Assembly (NCBI GenBank): GCA_015501605.1 | Contig: JADNRZ010000025.1 | Span: 186,001 to 250,000 of the forward strand | DNA: 64,000 nucleotides | Origin: Panaeolus papilionaceus | Taxonomy: Eukaryota; Basidiomycota; Agaricomycetes; Agaricales | Direction: 5' to 3' | Shown here: one piece after another, positions 58,301 to 64,000 of the stretch | Numbering within the stretch: the first letter of the stretch is position 1 | Layout of the letters: every line of letters begins with the position of its first letter | Made by a program: the position numbers and the translations under genes | The notes under the pieces: model-generated | The model's input: the letters and a program-made list of their open reading frames with translations, nothing else | The model's database searches: none | What the model was told of the DNA's origin: nothing

Positions 58301-59083
58301 GCTGATCTGCAAATGGCGATTTCGTACTCCTTGGGCCACTTGATGTCGGTCATTGAACATTTGGACCCTGCGTGGGCCAGAGCGTTCTTGAGGAGGACGA
58401 GATTCATGGATCCGGATTTCCAGGGGGATGTTTTGGCTGTTATCTGTACGTGCATGTTTGTTTTGCTTAATTTTTTCCTTGCGAAGAGGGAGAGATGCAT
58501 TTTCGATTTGAGTTCCTAACATCCATTTTTTAATTGGTATAGCGATGGTTTCGTCATGTCTGAGGACCGGAACACCGCTCCCTCAAGTTACACCTTGTCC
58601 GCTTCAGGATCGGTTCATGCTTCGGTATCATGAGCTCGAAGTGATACATAAAGAAGCAGAAGAGGACTATGGGTTACCGAGGATTATGACGCTTGAAACG
58701 CTCAAGGATGAGCAATACATGTGCGTCTTGTCTCGTCCACTTCTACCTTCTCTCCTCAGTTGTTAAACGAATGCTTATGCTACCTCGTACGTTACAGGAT
58801 CTTCTGCGTAGGCGTCGCCACGGCCTTTGCTATAGTAAACCGTCTGGACAGGCTCATGATCGCAGCGAAGGAGCTGCTAGGGGAGCATTATCATATTCAT
58901 GGAATTGGCATGCCGGGGGGTATGGTGATGGAGGGATTGAGCCTTTCGCAGATGCCGAGTCGGGTGAGTTATGGGCCGTTTGGTGAGGATAGAAGGATGG
59001 AATATGAGAGGGAGGTGGAGATAGAGAAGAAGGATGGGAGAGGCTTTGATGATGTGGAAAAGGGGTTGGCAGCGGCTAAGTGA
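53042..59083 (+). CDS. ArAE_2_N / DUF2421 putative membrane transporter with His-rich loops
   Basis: A many-exon gene from the ATG at 53042 to the TGA at 59081-59083. After a Ser-rich N-terminus, the first membrane block reads RCAIAGWLSAVLFIVPDVL, FLILLFAATAWAWACLGIFV, IILAAFVFLGSAFFLFI and FFPFPFFLVGRSILIPL. This is the layout of the fungal ArAE_2_N domain, a relative of aromatic-acid exporters. A second membrane block lies near 57.2-57.8 kb, and the DUF2421 (Brefeldin A sensitivity-related) region follows to the end. Between the blocks is a very long polar loop (54.6-55.7 kb) with Arg/Gly repeats and two His-rich tracts: HSHSRPTHTHHH with GHGHAHTH (about 55090-55170) and a run of 11 His (55361-55393). 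Substrate unknown; plasma membrane or ER likely. Exon ends in the second half are approximate. Confidence 0.82.
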
Positions 59084-59183
59084 ATAGCCCATGATCGCCC
59101 CTTACCCTACCACCACATCTGAATCGTTACATACAGACACCAACCTTAGTGTATATTCCTTTCTTTTTCGCTGTCGTCAATCA

Positions 59184-59790
59184 ATGGCTAAATGTAGAGT
59201 TGCTAGACCCGTATCGCTCGAGCGCGTTGGCAGCGTTCCTTCGACGAGGCTCATGTCACTCTGTATGTTGATTCTTATATCTCATGCGGTAATCATGTCG
59301 TAAAATTAATAAACGCGATATGCAGTCTGATCGGTGGTACAGGTGTTGGAAAAGTAATGCAAGTACATCTGCCATTCCATCCTGCTGAATACTTGTGTGG
59401 TTTATGGATTCTTTGTTGAATATTATTATCTTTCAGTTTCCAAAATGCCTCTATGGGGCCATAGCTCACTTGGAATTGCAGGAAAGTCGCTGGATAGCGT
59501 TACTCAAGAGATAACATGCTATAAAGTCCTCAGCGTATGCTTTGGGCTTTGATCACACATCCCTGTACATACTAGACTGTCCTGGGTTCCAAGCCAATAA
59601 GTTATCAGAGTTAGCGGTGGTTAAGAAACTTCAAGTACGGTGTAGGACTCAGAGGTGGGTGAACAAATTCTTCATATGATGTATGTATGCTACCTGGTGT
59701 ACTTAATAACCTTTCAGGGCAAGTTTACTTATAAGCCGTATTGGGTCCGTGCTATATTTCCATCGCATAACAGATAGAAAATTGAAATCG
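59184..59790 (+). pseudogene. P-loop GTPase pseudogene, 5' half, several indels
   Basis: Begins MAKCRVARPVSLERVGSVPS like the intact 52.1-kb gene, 100 bp after the DUF2421 stop. A base is missing near 59245. The P-loop exon is 33 nt (59326-59358), one A short, which breaks GKSN. One extra base in GGGCTTTGATC puts in a stop before the DCPGF segment. The match continues through LSELAVVKKLQV and VLYFHRITDRKL and stops at about 59790. Confidence 0.8.
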
Positions 59791-60044
59791 CTACTGGTCG
59801 TCGTTGTGTCTGTAGGTACCAGAGGTTCAAGCTACGATAAAAGAAAAATAATCCAAAAGGACATTGTGAAGTACACCGACATACACTAGAGAGGAAAACG
59901 AAATGTAAAGAGGAAAAGAACAACTGCCAACACAAAAACGGGATTCGATGGCTTGCTCCAGAGGACATGGAGTTTCAACTGTCTTGTGTTGTGAGAAATG
60001 GCTCACGAATGGCAACTCGAAGTAGATATGACCCACCTCTGCAA
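59791..60044. other. Short intergenic spacer
   Basis: Between a truncated pseudogene and the end of a convergent GTPase gene. Nothing recognised. Confidence 0.4.
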
Positions 60045-61627
60045 CTAGCCCTTCAGCTTCTTGAGCCACTTTTTTCCGAGACGCTTAGCAGCTTGCACCA
60101 ATTCGCGATGTATCTCCTTCAACCGCACCTTACGTGATGGGGGAAGTGGGACAGGGGTCGACACAGCGGGTGGGACAGAGGGTGAGACAGAGGTCGAAAC
60201 AGAGGACATTGAAATAGGTCTGCGATGGCTCAATCGGCGGCGTGGACTGGGATGGGTTGATGGGTAATGTTGATGGACCGCAGGGTAAGTTCCAGGTACA
60301 GGAGCAGAATGATTGTAGAAAAGAACGTTGGGCCCTTGTGTAGTCGGATAGTGATTTCCTGGCGCTACGAAGGAAACAGGTGGATTAGGGGGAGCACCTG
60401 CGCCTCTGTAACGTAGAAGAATCCTTGGAGGTGATGCTTGCTGCACAGAGTTGATTGAGGCTCGAAGACATGCATGGGCGTCCTCGAACCCTTTGGGGGG
60501 CGGCCCGAAGTTGTGCCACTGTCCAATGAACTTGGTCAAGGTCTTGTTGTTCTCTTCCTGGTTACTTTCAAGAACAGCTTTGAGATTATTGTTTGTTTGT
60601 GTATCGGGTTGGCTCAGATCAGACTCTATGACTTGCTTCTCCCGAAGAGCACCCTCAATGCGGTGGTGCAAGTCTCGATAAAGGTGCGACGATGCTGAAG
60701 ATATGGATCCAGAAAAAGGACTGTCATAGAACCCACCACTATCCATTGCTCTTAGCGCGGTTTTCCTGGTATTCATAAATCGAGTTATTGAGATTTTCGA
60801 TAATCCATAGAAGTCCTGGCAGAGAAAGATAAAACACTCGTAATATCAAGGGGGACGTTTAATACTTACCTTGCAAACATCGTCGTTAAGTTGTGCAAAA
60901 GTAGCCTCTGCTCGAGACCGAGTTTCTTCGTTGTGTAGAGTGTTCCACATAGTCGTCACGAATACGACTGAGGCAATGCCGTCGTTAGGCTCCAAAAACT
61001 GTTTGAGCATCTCGATAGTCCTGCGGCGACTTCCAGACAGGCGAGTCCCTGTAATGGGAGTCAGAAATAAGATTCTCCCGACTTTATGGATGCTTAAAAC
61101 AAATGAATTCCATTGTCAAGAGATACAGAATAATTTAGCGCACCCGTTTTCCTCCAGCCACGTTCTAATCATGTCGATGATTTCGATCTCTGAGAATTTC
61201 GAGTCTGAAAATCCGGGTGTATCAATTAGATACACCGGGCGGGGCGGATGGTGTTGCGTTTGTGTAACATTGACAAGGCGGTAAGCGTTTATAGTTTGTG
61301 TATAACCTGCCAATTGGTCCTTTGATATTGAAAGGTTCTGAGACTCGCCTGCCAGCGCCTCTATAAGCTGAAGAATGCAAAGATGTGTCACGCGATGGGG
61401 ATACACAGGTAGATCACGATAGGTGATAGTGGACTAACTGTGCTTTTCCCGGCGCCTGTGGGTCCTATGACACTGGAGAATGTTAGTATCCGATGGATAA
61501 CTCGTACCTACACAAATTGCACTCACAAATATAGACATGGTCTCGGGCTTGTTGGTATGCGCATCGTCACTGGTTCAACGGAAATATCACCAGTAATGGC
61601 CAAACCTTCAAATTCAGGAATCTCCAT
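60045..61627 (-). CDS. P-loop GTPase, intact
   Basis: Exons 61627-61527, 61472-61439 (34 nt), 61367-61144, 61092-60870 and 60815-60045, total 1353 nt (450 residues). G1 is FVIGPTGAGKST, G3 is VYLIDTPGFSDSKFS, then LFLTPITGTRLSGS, and VVFVTTMWNTL at the G4 position. The C-terminal region begins with a helical coiled coil (LHHRIEGALREKQVIESDLS), has a WHNFGPPPKGFEDA motif like the one in the 38.6-kb copy, then a Pro/His/Tyr-rich disordered stretch and a strongly basic helix (KRLGKKWLKKLKG). The start ATG at 61627 is preferred over an upstream TTG frame because it aligns with the start of paralogues. Confidence 0.85.
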
Positions 61628-62167
61628 AACAGCAGTAAAGTGCTCAGATACGAGTAGCGCGGAATGGATAGGATGGTGGGTTTCTGAAGGAAAGATTCTC
61701 GTCGATCGTTGCGCGTGCTGGGGGCATGGCAAGTGTCAAGATTGCTTAGATCATGGACCTTCCCACAGTTGGTGGCCCTGCTGCAAACAGGGTAGGGCTC
61801 CCAGGGCTTAACCCTCAGGCTAGGTAAGTGGCGGCGAGGTGCATAACACATGAAGATGACAATAATAAATGAAGATATACACTACCGAAGGTGCACTCAG
61901 GAGTGGGACGATGACGAAGGGCGAACATGAGCAAGAGATACGAAAGATGAGGATCAGGTCATTATCTTATCTTATCACTGCCAATGATGATGATGTCACG
62001 CTAGGGCATATGGTCAAAATTTTTCCGCCCACCACTTGCCTGCTTGTTCTCAGGGAAAAACTGAGCTTGTCATGAGCGCAACACTGGACGCATTATAGCC
62101 TCCTTTTGGGCTTGTTGAAACCTCAACCAGAATTTAAGGTCACCTCCCAAGGAAGAAGCAGCAAAAC
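61628..62167. repeat. Duplicate of the 52.5-53.0 kb divergent promoter
   Basis: From about 61780 to the ATG-like position at 62168 this block matches 52540-53042 with scattered differences and small deletions. It now lies between the 60.0-kb GTPase and a chimeric pseudogene. Confidence 0.75.
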
Positions 62168-62760
62168 ATGACAGACGCGATGTTACACGATGCTATTCTC
62201 GCCACTCACCTCGCACAGAGGCGACCTTCAAGGGCTCATTTCATGCTGTATGTTGATTCTTATGTATCCCATGCGGCAATCACGTCGTAAAAGTAGTAAA
62301 TGCGATCATGCAGTCTGATCGGTAGAACAGGTGTTGGAAAAAGCGATGTATGTGCATCTGCCATTCCATCCCGCTGAAGACTTGTGTGGTTTATGGATTC
62401 TTGGTTGAATATTATTATCTTCCCGTTTTCAGAATGCCTCCATGGTGATAGCTCACTTGGAATTGCGGGAAACTCGCTGGATAGCGTTACTCAAGAGTTA
62501 ACACGCTATGAAGTTCTCAATGTATGCGTTGGGCTTAATCCCACATCCCTGTACATACTAGACTGTCCTGGGTTCCAAGCCAATAAGTTATCAGAGTTGG
62601 CGGTGGTTAAGAAACCTCAAGTATAGTGCAGGACGCAGAGGTGGGGGATCCTTCATCCGACGTATGTATGCTACCTGGTGTACTTAATGACCTTTCAGCG
62701 CAAGTTTACCTATAGCCTTATCGCATCCGTGCTGTATTTCCAACGCATAACTAATTTCTG
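62168..62760 (+). pseudogene. Chimeric pseudogene: DUF2421 5' end joined to GTPase exons
   Basis: The first codons (MTDAMLHDAILATHLAQRRPS) are those of the DUF2421 gene. At about 62233 the sequence switches to the end of a GTPase first exon, in the right phase to splice to an intact 34-nt P-loop exon (62314-62347, IGRTGVGKSD). The third exon (from about 62430, CLHGDSSLGIAGN to DCPGFQANKLSEL) is joined out of frame because the acceptor region is altered. It also has TAG where the intact copy has the Trp codon of LQVW (about 62624). Homology ends near 62760. Not functional in its present state. Confidence 0.75.
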
Positions 62761-62931
62761 GGTCCCGAATCTATCTATACCTTCGAATCAATGTGAATAG
62801 CAGAAAAAGTGAAAAAGACCTTGTACATAAAAGTGCTACCGGATCTGTATAGATTGTCCGAATCCAGAAAAATGGACTCAGTTGCGCCTGCGTATTTGTG
62901 CTGTGGGCCCCGAATCTACAAATAGGGTCAT

Positions 62932-62979
62932 TCAAAGTTGACGCAAATTCGCAGTGCTGCGTCGCTGCGTCAACTTTGA
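62932..62979. other. Perfect 14-bp stem with nested hairpin
   Basis: TCAAAGTTGACGCA at 62932-62945 and its exact complement at 62966-62979 enclose a 20-nt loop that itself contains CGCAG/CTGCG. Confidence 0.7.
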
Positions 62980-62990
62980 GCGTACCTAAT

Positions 62991-63069
62991 GCCGATGTGC
63001 CCCAAGAGCGTTACAAGGCTCAAAGAGGTGTGTTTCGGACATTAAGACGGCACCTCTTTGCCCATCGGC
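62991..63069. other. Two-step hairpin
   Basis: The outer stem GCCGATG (62991-62997) pairs with CATCGGC (63063-63069). The inner perfect 10-bp stem CAAAGAGGTG (63021-63030) pairs with CACCTCTTTG (63051-63060). It lies only 11 bases after the previous hairpin. Confidence 0.65.
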
Positions 63070-63546
63070 TTCTCCCGCAATAAAGATAAAATAGTGATTC
63101 AGGAACTCGAGACAGGAAGGAAGGGACAATGGATGGATGATCATCCCTCGATTCGTTGATAGGGTGTCATCCAGCAACCAAACAAGGTTGTAACTTTTGC
63201 TTAAGAAGTATGACTTGGAGCGCAGCGATGCAACTGTAATACCCTAGACTCTCACTTGCAGAGTTTGAGCCACTTAAACCGTGTTGGGGCAGCGGGATTA
63301 CGACTGCTGCTGCGAGTTGAAGACTGTCGAATACTCCTACTTTGGCGCCTCTCATCTTGTCCTCCCTGTTGAATCGTCATTAGACCTTTAGATATCAATG
63401 TTGCTCAGTGGTTCCGGTGACAAGTGGACGCTCTGGAATTCTATCAGACATCCTTGAATCGAAGTGCCCCAGGCTTATCTAAACCCTATAAAGAGTCACG
63501 AATGAGGTCATAGAAGAACAACAATGTCTATAACGTCGCTCTAGTT

Positions 63547-64000
63547 CTATGAGCGCTTGCGTGCAAGGGTGCCTTTAATCCAAACCTTAAAGCGTTGAAG
63601 GAGGGATGGGGTGGAAGAAGATGGTAATGAAGCCGAAAATTCTTCACAATCGTCCAGCAACTGCAGAAGCCGGCGCTCCGCCTCGTTCTTTTGTGCTATC
63701 AAAATTTGAACCAATTCATCTGGTTCCTTGGTACCCGTTGCGTTAGACAAGTCCCCAGCCAGCGATGAGAGCCTCTCCCGTGCTTGGAAAATTCTACCCA
63801 GTACCATGGTGCGCAGGTATAAAGATAGTCTGATTGCACGGGTAAGGTCGAAAGTCCCCATTTCGATGTCCGAGATCTCGTTCAAGTCACGAGTCACGAG
63901 ATAGCGGTATTCCATTGCCAGGCTCATTTCAGAGCAACCCGTGAGGAATATCACGGGTATGAAAAGCCCCTGCCCAGAAAGAACATTTGAGGCAGAACGA
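63547..64000 (-). CDS. C-terminal part of a probable GTPase-family protein, runs off the window
   Basis: The frame is open from the window edge to the stop at 63547-63549. It reads SGQGLFIPVIFLTGCSEMS, then EMGTFDLTRAIRLSLYLR, a helical coiled coil (ARERLSSLAGDLSNATGT, ELVQILIAQKNEAERRLLQL) and a basic amphipathic end (LLQRFKVWIKGTLARKRS). The coiled coil plus basic end is the plan of the other GTPases in the cluster, but no G domain is inside the window, so family membership is inferred. A frameshifted paralogue of this part lies at 47.8 kb. Confidence 0.6.
   Translation of the reverse strand, partial: RSASNVLSGQGLFIPVIFLTGCSEMSLAMEYRYLVTRDLNEISDIEMGTFDLTRAIRLSLYLRTMVLGRIFQARERLSSLAGDLSNATGTKEPDELVQILIAQKNEAERRLLQLLDDCEEFSASLPSSSTPSLLQRFKVWIKGTLARKRS

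Larger units (their letters stand above)
62761..63546. other. Intergenic with two long hairpins
   Basis: No gene. The two strong inverted repeats at 62932-62979 and 62991-63069 are listed separately. The rest holds the 3' flank of the last gene. Confidence 0.5.

Noticed and set aside
1..64000. tRNA, rRNA and snRNA genes
   Set aside because: I scanned by eye for T-loop words and conserved U-RNA and rRNA words and found none that fit. A covariance-model search would be decisive.

Overview
The window looks like nuclear DNA of a mushroom-forming basidiomycete (Agaricomycetes). Genes are broken by many short introns (mostly 46-70 nt, GT-AG). The gene set includes class I hydrophobins with the fungal eight-cysteine pattern, a DUF6698-type protein found mainly in Agaricomycetes, and an expanded family of P-loop GTPases of the kind common in mushrooms. 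All calls come from reading the sequence by eye. Splice sites were chosen by frame and phase consistency and no database was searched.

Left part (1-13 kb): a nine-exon DUF6698-like gene on the minus strand; a WD40/beta-propeller protein with a C-terminal membrane segment on the plus strand, whose reading frame meets an odd in-frame TAG; an array of ten 20-nt dyad repeats in two orientations (6.6-7.6 kb); and two agaricomycete proteins of unknown function (7.6-9.3 kb and about 11-12.2 kb). From 12.2 to 20.8 kb there is almost no coding sequence, but there is a strong GC-rich hairpin, a chain of consecutive small hairpins (17.0-17.7 kb) and an ABC-transporter pseudogene. A second copy of part of that pseudogene region lies at 28.8-29.4 kb.

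Middle part (20.8-37 kb): a truncated GTPase, then four class I hydrophobin genes in two head-to-head inverted pairs (22.2/25.6 kb and 33.8/36.5 kb), each pair being the arms of an interrupted palindrome. Between the pairs are a small cytosolic unknown gene (26.5 kb) and a gene for a small secreted basic protein (31.0 kb).

Right part (37-64 kb): a birth-and-death cluster of P-loop GTPases. Four copies are intact (42.7, 45.3, 50.7 and 60.0 kb). Others are broken or partial (38.6, 47.8, 49.3, 59.2, 62.2 and, by its tail only, 63.5 kb). Seven of the eight P-loop exons seen in the window are exactly 34 nt long, and most C-termini are short basic amphipathic helices. Set among them are a glycolipid transfer protein (GLTP) gene and a long ArAE_2_N/DUF2421 putative transporter with very His-rich loops. 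The promoter and first codons of the DUF2421 gene have been copied in front of a GTPase fragment at 62.2 kb, making an in-frame chimera that later broke.

Likely roles, by family: hydrophobins coat aerial hyphae and fruit bodies, GLTP moves glycolipids between membranes, and the DUF2421 protein is a membrane transporter candidate. The GTPases have no known job; their domain plan (G domain, coiled coil, basic tail) suggests switchable membrane-binding proteins.
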